A stretch of DNA of 64,000 bases from Pseudanabaena sp. GTDB lineage: Bacteria > Cyanobacteriota > Cyanobacteriia > Pseudanabaenales > Pseudanabaenaceae. The DNA lies in contig QBLS01000018.1 in assembly GCA_003249015.1 (NCBI GenBank), forward strand, positions 1-64,000. Reading direction: 5' to 3'. Shown here in pieces: positions 49,712 to 59,375 of the stretch. Made by a program: the position numbers and the translations under genes. How positions within the stretch are numbered: position 1 is the first letter of the stretch; every line of letters starts with the position of its first letter. Below the pieces are notes generated by a model that searched no databases, was not told the origin of the DNA, and saw nothing but the letters and a program-made list of their open reading frames with translations.

Positions 49712-52700
49712 ATGAGCCAGTTTAACTTTCTCAAACCAGAATTTCCCACAATCTACGAATCCGCCCATAAAGCCTTTAAAACCGCCTACCGCGATCCGCG
49801 TACAGCCTGTTTCTATGCCCGTCGCGCCCTAGAACTAACCGTAAATTGGCTATACAAATACGACACATCCCTGAGACTCCCCTATCAAGACAACCTCAGC
49901 GCCCTAGTCCATGAGCCAACTTTTAAAACTCTAGTCGGCGAAGCCGTCTTTAACAAAGCCAAATACATCATCCGACTGGGAAACCTCGCAGTCCATAACG
50001 AGCGAGCCGTCCCCGCCAACGATGCCATTAATGCAGTTCGTGAATTTTTTCATGTCGCCTACTGGTTAGCCCATACCTACGGACGCACCCACAAGCCCGA
50101 AGCAGGACTACAATTTGACCCGCAAGCAATACCGCAGGCTTCGGTCACTTCGACTCCGCTCAGTGACCGAAGTGGGGTCGGTGAGCGAAGCCGAACCGAA
50201 CTCCAAAAACTAGAAAAAGAACTAAGCGATCGCGATGAAAAATTATCCATACTGTTAGCCGATAAAAATGCGATCGATGAAGAACTAAAACGACTCCGCG
50301 CCGAACTCATCGCCGTCAAACAAGCTAATACAGTTCAACCAGATACCCACGACTATTCCGAAGCCCAAACCCGCGACCTATTTATCGACCTGTTGTTACA
50401 AGAATCAGGCTGGTTTTTGGCTTCGACTCCGCTCAGCCAGAGTAGACAATCTAGCTCCCTGAGCGGAGTCGAAGGGACGGTAAACGAAGCAGAAGCAGTC
50501 GAAGGCGCTAGTGGGGTTTTGGCTTCGGCTCCCCTTCGACAAGCTCAGGGCATCGCGCTCAGCCAACATAGACAATCTAGCTCCCTGAGCGGAGTCGAAG
50601 GGACGGTAAACGAAGCAGGAGCAGTCGAAGGCACTAGTGGGGTTTTGGCTTCGACTCCCCTTCGACAAGCTCAGGGCATCGCGCTCAGCCAGCATAGAAA
50701 ACCCAGCTCCCTGAGCGAAGTCGAAGCAACAGCAAACATAACCAGAGAGTTTGAAGTCTCAGGAATGCCCAATGATACAGGTAAAGGCTTTGTCGATTAT
50801 GTCCTCTGGGGCAACGACGGCAAACCCCTCGCCCTAGTCGAAGCCAAACGCACCAAACGCAACCCCAAAGAAGGACAGCAGCAAGCCAAACTCTATGCCG
50901 ATCGCCTCGAGGCACAATATGGACAACGCCCGATCATCTTCTACACCAACGGATACGAGCATTACATCTGGGATGACACCAACTACCCACCCCGCCAAAT
51001 CCAAGGCTTTTATAAAAAATCTGAACTAGAACTTCTAATCCAACGCCGCACCACCAAGAAACATCTCATCGAAGCAAATATCAATCCCGCGATCGCCTCT
51101 CGCCATTACCAAGTTCGCGCTATCCGCAAAGTCTCCGAAGCCTTCGAGAATAAACAACGCAAAACCCTGATCATCATGGCAACAGGCGCAGGCAAAACTA
51201 GAACTGCGATCGCCCTAGTCGATTTACTGATGCGTTGCAACTGGGTCAAACGCGCCCTATTTCTTGCTGACCGAGTATCTCTAGTTAACCAAGCGATCAA
51301 CGTATTCAAAAAACATCTGCCCGACTCCGCACCCGTCAACCTACTCACCGAAAAAGACACCGAAGGTCGCGTCTACGCCTCTACCTACGGCACAATGATG
51401 GGGCTAATCAATGACACCAAAAGCGGACAAAGGCGCTTTGGAGTCGGACATTTTGACCTCATCATAATCGATGAAGCCCATCGCTCCGTCTTTCAGAAAT
51501 ATCGCCATATTTTTAACTACTTTGACTCCCACCTCCTCGGACTCACCGCCACACCCAAGGATGAAATTGATCGCAACACCTACGGCTTATTTGACCTAGA
51601 AAACGGTGTGCCGACCGATGCTTATCAATTAGAAGATGCGATCAAAGATGGCTACTTAGTACGCACTGAAGCAGTATCCGTCCCTCTTAAATTCCAAAGG
51701 GAAGGTATCAAATATGATCAACTTTCAGAAGCAGAAAAAGAAGAATGGGACGCACTGGAATGGGATGAATCAGGCAATATTCCCGATCGCATTGAAGCCG
51801 CCGCCCTAGACCAGTGGTTATTTAATCAAGACACTACTGACAAAGTGCTAGAGCATCTCATGACTAGAGGCTTAAAAGTAGCAGGCGGCGATCGCCTCGG
51901 CAAAACCATCATTTTCGCCAAAAATCAAAAACACGCTGAATTTATCGAAGAACGCTTTAACGCTAATTACCCACATCTCAAAGGTGAATTTGCCAGACTG
52001 ATCACCAATAGAACTCCCTATGCCCAAACCCTAATTGATGACTTCTCCAAAAAAGATAAAGTCCCCCATATCGCCATCTCTGTCGATATGCTCGATACAG
52101 GCATAGATGTCCCTGAAGTCGTTAACCTAGTCCTTTTCAAGCTGGTTCGCTCCAAAACCAAATTTTGGCAAATGGTTGGACGCGGCACTCGTCTCTGTCC
52201 CGACCTATTTGGCGATCGGCAAGACAAACAATTCTTCTATCTCTTCGACTACTGTCAAAATCTCGAATTTTTCCAACAGAACCTTCAAACCATCGAAGCT
52301 CCCATCCCCAAATCCCTCAGCAAGCAACTATTCACCACCAGACTAGATTTAATTACCGCGCTAGACAAAAAATCCAGATCCCTGAGCGAAGTCGAAGGGA
52401 CGGCAAACGGAGCAAGAGAAATCGAAGGCGCTAGTGGGGTTTTGGCTTCGACTTCCCTTCGACAAGCTCAGGGCATCGCGCTCAGCCAGCGTAGCTCTTC
52501 TCTCAGCCAGACTATACCATCTAGCTCCCTGAGCGAAGTCGAAGGGACGGCAAACGTAGACAAAAAACTTCGAGACTCCAGCAATATCTACAATCCCCAA
52601 ACATCACTACGCAACCAGATCGCCCAGATCCTTTATACAGAAGTCGCCGCGATGAATATTGAAAACTTTATCGTGCGTCCCAAAAGGCAACTCGTTGAAA

Positions 52701-53620
52701 AATACAATAACCCTGAAGCATGGCGATCGCTATCGGAACAAGACATCACCGAACTCAGCCAAGAAATTGCAGGATTACCCGCCCAAATTGAAGCTGAAGC
52801 CGAAGAAATTAAAAGATTCGATATTCTCATTCTCAAATTACAACTAGCCATTCTGCGATCGCACTCCTCATTTACACGACTACGCGATCAAGTTCAGGCG
52901 ATCGCCAATCTATTAGAACAAAAATCAGCCATCCCCATCGTCCAAGCGCAACTAGAACTAATTCAAGACATCCAAACTGATGAATGGTGGCAAGATGTCA
53001 CCTTGCCCATGCTCGAAACCGTCCGCCTACGCCTACGCAGTCTCGTTAAGCTCATCGAAAAACAGGAACGTCAGCCAATTTACACCAACTTTGAAGACGC
53101 GATCGGCGATGAAAAGCTGGTCGAATTACCCCACTTCACCGCATCCGATGGCTTTGAAAAATTCCGCGCCAAAGCCAGAGAATTTTTGCGATCGCATCAA
53201 GACCAGATGGTCATCTTCAAACTCAGAAATAACAAACAACTCACAGCAACCGATCTGACAGAACTAGAGACAATCTTGCTCGAAAATGGCTTAGGCAAAC
53301 CCGAAGACCTTGATCGCGCCAAACAGGAATCCCACGGACTAGGGCTATTTGTGCGATCGCTAGTTGGACTAGATCGCGAAGTCGCCAAACAGGAATTTGG
53401 TAAATTTCTTACCGATAAAGCTCTCAACGCTAACCAAATCGAGTTTATCAACATGATCGTAGACTACCTCACCGAGCACGGCGCGATCGCCGCCGAACGT
53501 CTTTATGATTCTCCCTTTACCGATTTTGCATCCCAAGGCATCGATAGTCTATTCACCTCTTCCCAAGCCGATGAACTGTTCACCTTGCTAGATGATGTCT
53601 ATACAAAAGCTGCCGCCTAA
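49712..53620 (+). CDS. hsdR: Type I restriction enzyme R subunit with two large repeat-derived inserts
   Basis: The 1302-residue protein has, in order: a DUF4145 domain (residues about 10-130, RRALELTVNWLYKYD), a coiled coil (165-215), the HsdR N-terminal nuclease domain (TRDLFIDLLLQESGW, then after an insert REFEVSGM...GFVDYVLWG and LALVEAKRTKR), a helicase motor (Walker A MATGAGKTRTA, DEAH box IIIDEAHRS, LTATPKDE, QMVGRGTR) and a C-terminal helical domain. Foreign stretches at about residues 143-165, 235-342 and 884-948 (SSSLSGVEGTVNEA, LASTPLRQAQG) are translated repeats. It cleaves unmodified DNA after translocation. The 108-residue insert falls inside the nuclease domain, between its first helix and the catalytic strands, so activity is open to question. 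Confidence 0.92.
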   Translation: MSQFNFLKPEFPTIYESAHKAFKTAYRDPRTACFYARRALELTVNWLYKYDTSLRLPYQDNLSALVHEPTFKTLVGEAVFNKAKYIIRLGNLAVHNERAVPANDAINAVREFFHVAYWLAHTYGRTHKPEAGLQFDPQAIPQASVTSTPLSDRSGVGERSRTELQKLEKELSDRDEKLSILLADKNAIDEELKRLRAELIAVKQANTVQPDTHDYSEAQTRDLFIDLLLQESGWFLASTPLSQSRQSSSLSGVEGTVNEAEAVEGASGVLASAPLRQAQGIALSQHRQSSSLSGVEGTVNEAGAVEGTSGVLASTPLRQAQGIALSQHRKPSSLSEVEATANITREFEVSGMPNDTGKGFVDYVLWGNDGKPLALVEAKRTKRNPKEGQQQAKLYADRLEAQYGQRPIIFYTNGYEHYIWDDTNYPPRQIQGFYKKSELELLIQRRTTKKHLIEANINPAIASRHYQVRAIRKVSEAFENKQRKTLIIMATGAGKTRTAIALVDLLMRCNWVKRALFLADRVSLVNQAINVFKKHLPDSAPVNLLTEKDTEGRVYASTYGTMMGLINDTKSGQRRFGVGHFDLIIIDEAHRSVFQKYRHIFNYFDSHLLGLTATPKDEIDRNTYGLFDLENGVPTDAYQLEDAIKDGYLVRTEAVSVPLKFQREGIKYDQLSEAEKEEWDALEWDESGNIPDRIEAAALDQWLFNQDTTDKVLEHLMTRGLKVAGGDRLGKTIIFAKNQKHAEFIEERFNANYPHLKGEFARLITNRTPYAQTLIDDFSKKDKVPHIAISVDMLDTGIDVPEVVNLVLFKLVRSKTKFWQMVGRGTRLCPDLFGDRQDKQFFYLFDYCQNLEFFQQNLQTIEAPIPKSLSKQLFTTRLDLITALDKKSRSLSEVEGTANGAREIEGASGVLASTSLRQAQGIALSQRSSSLSQTIPSSSLSEVEGTANVDKKLRDSSNIYNPQTSLRNQIAQILYTEVAAMNIENFIVRPKRQLVEKYNNPEAWRSLSEQDITELSQEIAGLPAQIEAEAEEIKRFDILILKLQLAILRSHSSFTRLRDQVQAIANLLEQKSAIPIVQAQLELIQDIQTDEWWQDVTLPMLETVRLRLRSLVKLIEKQERQPIYTNFEDAIGDEKLVELPHFTASDGFEKFRAKAREFLRSHQDQMVIFKLRNNKQLTATDLTELETILLENGLGKPEDLDRAKQESHGLGLFVRSLVGLDREVAKQEFGKFLTDKALNANQIEFINMIVDYLTEHGAIAAERLYDSPFTDFASQGIDSLFTSSQADELFTLLDDVYTKAAA
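50138..50200. repeat. Repeat-derived segment in hsdR (CTTCGGTCACTTCGACTCC)
   Basis: CTTCGGTCACT recurs as AGTGACCGAAG and TCGGTGAGCGAAGCCGA follows, a palindromic relative of the island repeat, translated in frame. Confidence 0.7.
50413..50740. repeat. Tandem in-frame repeat array inside the hsdR nuclease domain
   Basis: There are three GGCTTCG(A/G)CTCC-type units alternating with CTAGCTCCCTGAGCGGAGTC...GGTAAACGAAGC units, with CCCTTCGACAAGCTCAGGGC in two. It is open in the hsdR frame throughout, adding about 108 residues. Confidence 0.88.
52370..52560. repeat. Second in-frame repeat array in hsdR
   Basis: CCCTGAGCGAAGTCGAAGGG units and a GGCTTCGACTTCCCTTCGAC unit encode residues about 884-948, between the helicase and the C-terminal helical domain. 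Confidence 0.85.
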
Positions 53621-53701
53621 GTCAACAAAGATGAGTAGCGACAATCTTTAACCGGAAAGGGAGTAATACCAATTCACAAAACTGTGACTACTAGGCATAA
53701 G

Positions 53702-53805
53702 TATAGCAATTTTAAACATTTAGAAGAGGCTTCGACTTCGCTCAGCCAGCAGTATACGTTGGCTGAGCGAAGTCGAAGCCCTAACTCTTATTTGAAACAG
53801 CTATA
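53702..53805 (+). mobile_element. MITE-like element, 104 bp, full copy
   Basis: Ends TATAGCAATTTTAAA and TTTGAAACAGCTATA are imperfect inverted repeats. The centre is GGCTTCGACTTCGCTCAGCC, AGCAGTATACGTT and its complement arm. It is nearly identical in length and sequence to 63439-63542. No coding capacity. Confidence 0.85.
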
Positions 53806-53808
53806 AAC

Positions 53809-53865
53809 TAAAAACCTAGAAAGCTGTCCCCCCCGCTACGCGGGGGGACAGCTCTCTAGGTTTTA
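53809..53865. repeat. Hairpin AAAACCTAGA joined to the MITE-like element
   Basis: AAAACCTAGA...AGCTGTCCCCCC pairs with GGGGGGACAGCT...CTAGGTTTT around GCTACGC. It follows the element at 53702 directly. The remainder of the 301-base gap shows nothing else. Confidence 0.78.
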
Positions 53866-53921
53866 ATTATGTTGAGCGACTTAGTATAAAATCCTGATTA
53901 ACCAACTAGAACTTATTACAA

Positions 53922-55244
53922 ATGCTGATTGACTATGACTTGGTTGTGCTGGGTATGGGCAGCTATGCCCACCAGCTAGTCTTGGCGGCGACCAAGCTAG
54001 AAGCAAGAGTCGCTTGGGTCTACGATCAAGATCTGAGGGATGCTGATCTCAACATTTCCCAAATTCGCCAAGTATTTTCCATTCTCAGAAACAACCTGCA
54101 AAAGTCTCCTAAACAGAAAAGAAGAGAAGTCTTTTATCGAGAGATCATTCCCATCTTGAATCAATTTGGTAATGACTTAGATATAGGCGGCGCGGAGCGC
54201 CGCCTATATCTAAGTCATTACCCATTTGCTCAGCGAGAGATACTTGAAAACGTCCAAATTGATAGAGTCGATGTGATTTTAGGGGAATGGCAATTCTCTG
54301 AATTGTCCCAAACCAAGGCGCAGGATTCTCCCCTTTTAGAAGTGATTAGCCTCGATAAAAACAATCACGCTCACTCGCGCAAACTAAAGTCTAGAGCCTA
54401 TGCGATCGCCAATGATGATCTCCCCAAGCGAACGGAATATCCTCTGGGTTATTTAACCATTAATCAGCTATTGAGATTAGAAGAATTACCTGAGTCAGTC
54501 ACTTTAATTGGTGATGATGCTTACACTTGCGAAGTCGCTCAAGCCGTTAACTTTCTCGGCATTAAAACCACTTTAATCGCTAATCACAATCACATCTTGC
54601 CCAATGTCGATGTGGCGATCGCCCGCACCTTGCAAGCCCAATTAGAAATAGAAGGCATCAAAATCTATACGCAAGCCAAGGTGACAGCCATTGAGCCTCT
54701 CCCCAATGGTGGTTCTAAAATCTGGCTCGATAATCAAATACTTGAATGCGATCGCTTACTTTTAGCCAGTAATTCGCCAAATAATTCATCAAGTCAATTC
54801 CCAAAGCATTCTCGCATATATGCTTGTAATAGCGATCTTGATGTTCATAAAATAATTAATAAGACTTTGCAAACTAGTTTTTGGAATTCTGCAAAAGTTG
54901 TTCAGAATCATATTACCTATGTAGCAACCACACCACCAATCGCCCAATTGGGAAAGATGCAAAGTTTAAATTCAAATGCGGTGCATACTTTGGAGAGTGC
55001 CAATGAACTTGGGCTATGTAAAGTAATCTGCGATCGCCAAGGTCATGTCCTCGGCGCAAGCATTTTAGGCGACCATTCCAAGTTGGTCATTGAAGCGCTA
55101 AATATTGCCATGCAAGGCAAAGTTAAGGTGCAAGATCTGGGGATAGCAGATTTGCCAGCCCAATGGCAAGCCATCAAGCAGCCTAGAGGCGATCGCTTTA
55201 AGCTGAGAGACTGGTTTACATTTCGCCGAGACTGGAATATTTAG
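53922..55244 (+). CDS. FAD-dependent pyridine nucleotide-disulfide oxidoreductase-like protein
   Basis: The 440-residue protein has an N-terminal FAD-type fold (DLVVLGMGSYAHQLVLAATKL), a second nucleotide fold (SVTLIGDDAYTCEVAQAVNFLGIKTTLI near residue 190) and a lipoamide-dehydrogenase-type dimerisation domain at the end (GLCKVICDRQGHVLGASILGDHSKLVIEALNIAMQGKV). The redox CxxxxC pair is absent and the glycine motif is altered (GMGSYA), so it is not a normal disulfide reductase. Codons for about residues 83-101 are a 55-bp perfect palindrome. Function unknown. Confidence 0.75.
   Translation: MLIDYDLVVLGMGSYAHQLVLAATKLEARVAWVYDQDLRDADLNISQIRQVFSILRNNLQKSPKQKRREVFYREIIPILNQFGNDLDIGGAERRLYLSHYPFAQREILENVQIDRVDVILGEWQFSELSQTKAQDSPLLEVISLDKNNHAHSRKLKSRAYAIANDDLPKRTEYPLGYLTINQLLRLEELPESVTLIGDDAYTCEVAQAVNFLGIKTTLIANHNHILPNVDVAIARTLQAQLEIEGIKIYTQAKVTAIEPLPNGGSKIWLDNQILECDRLLLASNSPNNSSSQFPKHSRIYACNSDLDVHKIINKTLQTSFWNSAKVVQNHITYVATTPPIAQLGKMQSLNSNAVHTLESANELGLCKVICDRQGHVLGASILGDHSKLVIEALNIAMQGKVKVQDLGIADLPAQWQAIKQPRGDRFKLRDWFTFRRDWNI
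54168..54222. repeat. Perfect 55-bp palindrome inside an oxidoreductase gene
   Basis: GGTAATGACTTAGATATA plus GGCGGCGC pairs exactly with its complement across GGA (26-bp arms). It belongs to the GC-core hairpin family and is read in frame as GNDLDIGGAERRLYLSHY. Confidence 0.92.
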
Positions 55245-55254
55245 TCGCCCAAGA

Positions 55255-55318
55255 AGGCTTCGACTTCCCTTCGACAAGCTCAGGACATCGCGCTCAGCCA
55301 GCAATATTATGCTGGCTG
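55255..55318. repeat. GGCTTCGACTTCCCTTCGAC repeat with extended arm
   Basis: This is a MITE-core relative carrying the extra CCCTTCGACAAGCTCAGGAC stretch; the short arms GCTCAGCCAGCA and TGCTGGCTGAGC pair around ATATTA. The TATAGC ends are missing. Confidence 0.75.
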
Positions 55319-57075
<1,757 letters not shown>

Positions 57076-57121
57076 TTATAAGGTGCATTGTGAGATAAGG
57101 GTTCCGCAATTTAATTCAGTA

Positions 57122-57190
57122 CCTAGGCGCAGTTAAATATAAAACCCTGAAGCCTGTGGCGCACGCTGCGCCACAGGCTTTAGTTTTGAA
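57122..57190. repeat. Hairpin CTGAAGCCTGTGGCGCA family
   Basis: CTAGGCGCAGTTAAATAT is followed by AAGCCTGTGGCGCA paired with TGCGCCACAGGCTT. It is the third copy of the family seen at 26.35 and 36.27 kb. A GCCCAGCTACTT end follows at about 57205. Confidence 0.72.
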
Positions 57191-57224
57191 TTTTTATCAT
57201 GCCCAGCTACTTCAAGAACCAATT

Positions 57225-57254
57225 TTTGATGACGCGGCGCAGCCGCGCCATCAA
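57225..57254. repeat. Hairpin TTGATGACGCGGC
   Basis: TTGATGACGCGGC pairs with GCCGCGCCATCAA around GCA, with one mismatch. It is in the 544-base gap between pyrG and the ankyrin gene. Confidence 0.65.
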
Positions 57255-57380
57255 AGATTGATTCCTTATTTTACGGCGCAGCCTTAACACTTTGTAGACA
57301 ATGCTTGACAAGGTGATTATATAGCAGTAGCTAGCAGCAGTCATTTTCTGTAGCCACAGTCACCGATTAAACGAAACCTA

Positions 57381-57421
57381 AAAAAATTAAAAGCGTTGCC
57401 AAGCAACGCTTTTAATTTTTT
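57381..57421. terminator. Perfect hairpin AAAAAATTAAAAGCGTTGC
   Basis: Arms of 19 bases with loop CAA and a T run. Confidence 0.78.
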
Positions 57422-57540
57422 GCGCCGAATTGCGCTAGTTGATTTTTACCTAAGTACCTAAACTTTAATACCGATTCACGAAAGTGTGACCACACTTTTG
57501 TGGATTGAAATATGCACTAAAAGCCAAGCCCAATCTGGTT

Positions 57541-57580
57541 TTTTAAGTCAAGAAATAGCTGCGCCATTTCTTGATTGGGT
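57541..57580. repeat. Inverted repeat TCAAGAAAT...ATTTCTTGA
   Basis: TCAAGAAATAGC pairs largely with GCCATTTCTTGA around TGC. It lies 30 bases upstream of the ankyrin gene. Confidence 0.6.
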
Positions 57581-57610
57581 ACAACTCGATTTTGAGATAG
57601 AAGTATTGAT

Positions 57611-58165
57611 ATGCCTATATTCGTGAAGGGTTACACATTATTAATAGCAGCTAGCCTAACTTTAATGCTTAGCAATAGTAGCTATGCTCAAGAAATATCG
57701 CCCAACTTTGAGGCAGAATCCCCTCAAGTAAACATTCTAAGTAAATCAATCGATAAATCAACAAGATCCCCCCAACGCCAACAAGAGCTTGATAATCAAT
57801 TACTTGCTGCCGCCAAAAATGGCAGTTTGCTTAAGGTGCGATCGCTAACTTTTCAATCTGCCAATGTCAATGTTAGGGATCAAGATGGATGGACACCCCT
57901 ACTATGGGCAGTGATGAATAGCCATACAGAGGTGTCAAGGTTTCTATTAGCTTCGGGAGCAAACCCGAATACCCGCAATAAATATGGTTGGACTCCGTTG
58001 ATGTGGGCAGCAGGTCAAGGCGATAGCGAAATTGTGCGATCGCTAATTGCAAGGGGAGCAAGGTTAAACGCTCAAGATGGCAATGGCTGGACAGCGATGA
58101 TGTGGGCTTGGGATGGCAATCAACAGGAGGCGATCGCAATTTTAAAAAGTGTCAGCAATAACTAA
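57611..58165 (+). CDS. Exported ankyrin repeat protein
   Basis: The 184-residue protein has a signal peptide (residues 1-26, ending SSYA-Q). After a Ser/Gln-rich linker come about three and a half ankyrin repeats: LLAAAKNGSLLKVRSL, DGWTPLLWAVMNSHTEVSRFLL, YGWTPLMWAAGQGDSEIVRSLI and NGWTAMMWAWDGNQQEAIAIL. The conserved Trp (TPLxWA) is a variant seen in some bacterial ankyrins. It is a protein-binding module acting in the periplasm or outside. It precedes two vWA genes on the same strand by 93 bases; a functional link is possible but unproven. Confidence 0.85.
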   Translation: MPIFVKGYTLLIAASLTLMLSNSSYAQEISPNFEAESPQVNILSKSIDKSTRSPQRQQELDNQLLAAAKNGSLLKVRSLTFQSANVNVRDQDGWTPLLWAVMNSHTEVSRFLLASGANPNTRNKYGWTPLMWAAGQGDSEIVRSLIARGARLNAQDGNGWTAMMWAWDGNQQEAIAILKSVSNN

Positions 58166-58258
58166 CACCAATTGACAAACCTTAGCGCACGCGCCGCCTC
58201 AACCTTTTCGTATACTATTTGAGTGTGAAACATCAGAGAGTTTGAGTCTGCCATCAAT

Positions 58259-59299
58259 ATGCAATTAAAAACTGTCGTTCAACCCTTTGGTGAAGTAAAT
58301 GTCTATCCTCAAAACAATGGAGAGATCGACATCGTTGCAACTATTCTCATGGTTCCTGATATCGAAGGCGCTAGAGTGGGGCTTGCCCTTGATGGCTCCG
58401 CTTCCATGAAAAAAATGTACGGGCTTAGCGGCATTGTTAGTAACTTTTTTGCGAGTGCCTCTGTCGATAGCAATGTCGTTGAGCCAGTGGCAAGGGTAAT
58501 GGTCAAATATCTAGTTAACTTTTCGGCTACGGGTCAAGTCGATTTGATTAACTGGGCTTGTGGCGCAGCAGGTGAATTGATCGAAGAACTTGGTAGTTTC
58601 GATGGAGATGAGATTGAACAATTTGCTTTCAAAGGACCCAAAATCTCTTGGGGAACAGGAACCAAGCTACTGCCACCAGTCACCTACTTCATCAATAAGT
58701 ACAGCAATGCTCCAGCGATCGGCAGTAAACAACCTGCAGCAATCTGTCTCATCATTACTGATGGCATTATTGAAGACCTTGAAGATGTAAAAGAATATTG
58801 CTTTAAGTATGCTTTGGAGATTGCGGATAACCTCAAGCCCTTCGTCAAATTCCTCTTGATCGGTGTCGGCAAAGAGATCGATGAGAAGCAATTGGAAGAG
58901 CTAGACAATATGTTTGAAGGCAGTTTTATCAGGGATGAAGCAGGGCGAGATATTGATCTGTGGGATTACCAAGTTGCCGATGACATCCATATTTTGGAAC
59001 AGATATTCAAAGAGTTTGTCTCTGCGGAAACGATTGTGACCAATTATGGACGCATTCTTAATCAGTCGGGCGAAGTTTGCGAAGAGTATAATTTTGGTGT
59101 TCCTGCCCTGATGCGTTTTAAGCTGCCTGCGGGTTCAACGGCTTTCACCCTAGAATTTTCGGGAGGCACGATCACTCAACCCATCACCGAAGCTCTTCCC
59201 AAAAATCCTGAAGAACCATTGTTAGCTAACACCGAAATCCCTGAAGCTCTAGAGTGGGAAGATATTGTGGATTTTGAAGCATCGACTCAGACAGATTAG
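58259..59299 (+). CDS. von Willebrand factor A domain protein, paralogue 1
   Basis: The 346-residue protein has a vWA domain with a complete metal-binding site: GLALDGSASMKK (DxSxS), GTGTKLLPPV (Thr) and CLIITDGIIEDLED (Asp). A C-terminal beta-rich domain follows (residues about 255-320). No signal peptide or membrane helix is seen, so it is probably cytoplasmic. It starts QLKTVVQPFGEVNVYPQ, like its neighbour EPEFGEVNVFRES, and the two share order and spacing of all motifs, so they arose by duplication. The partner or ligand is unknown. Confidence 0.82.
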   Translation: MQLKTVVQPFGEVNVYPQNNGEIDIVATILMVPDIEGARVGLALDGSASMKKMYGLSGIVSNFFASASVDSNVVEPVARVMVKYLVNFSATGQVDLINWACGAAGELIEELGSFDGDEIEQFAFKGPKISWGTGTKLLPPVTYFINKYSNAPAIGSKQPAAICLIITDGIIEDLEDVKEYCFKYALEIADNLKPFVKFLLIGVGKEIDEKQLEELDNMFEGSFIRDEAGRDIDLWDYQVADDIHILEQIFKEFVSAETIVTNYGRILNQSGEVCEEYNFGVPALMRFKLPAGSTAFTLEFSGGTITQPITEALPKNPEEPLLANTEIPEALEWEDIVDFEASTQTD

Positions 59300-59340
59300 T
59301 GAAAGACACAAAATGGCTAAGCCATTTTGTGTCTTTCACT
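59298..59340. repeat. Perfect hairpin AGTGAAAGACACAAAATGGC
   Basis: Arms of 20 bases, loop TAA. It starts in the stop codon of the first vWA gene and lies before the second. Confidence 0.85.
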
Positions 59341-59375
59341 CGTTACAATCACGGGACATAGCAAGCGAGATCGAT

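Noticed and set aside
50405-50695. Minus-strand ORF of 96 codons in the hsdR repeat array
   Set aside because: The repeats are palindromic, so an open frame on the opposite strand is expected; there is no ribosome site or independent similarity.
53621-53701. tRNA or small RNA gene after hsdR
   Set aside because: No cloverleaf or T-loop consensus was found; the sequence is unstructured up to the MITE-like element.
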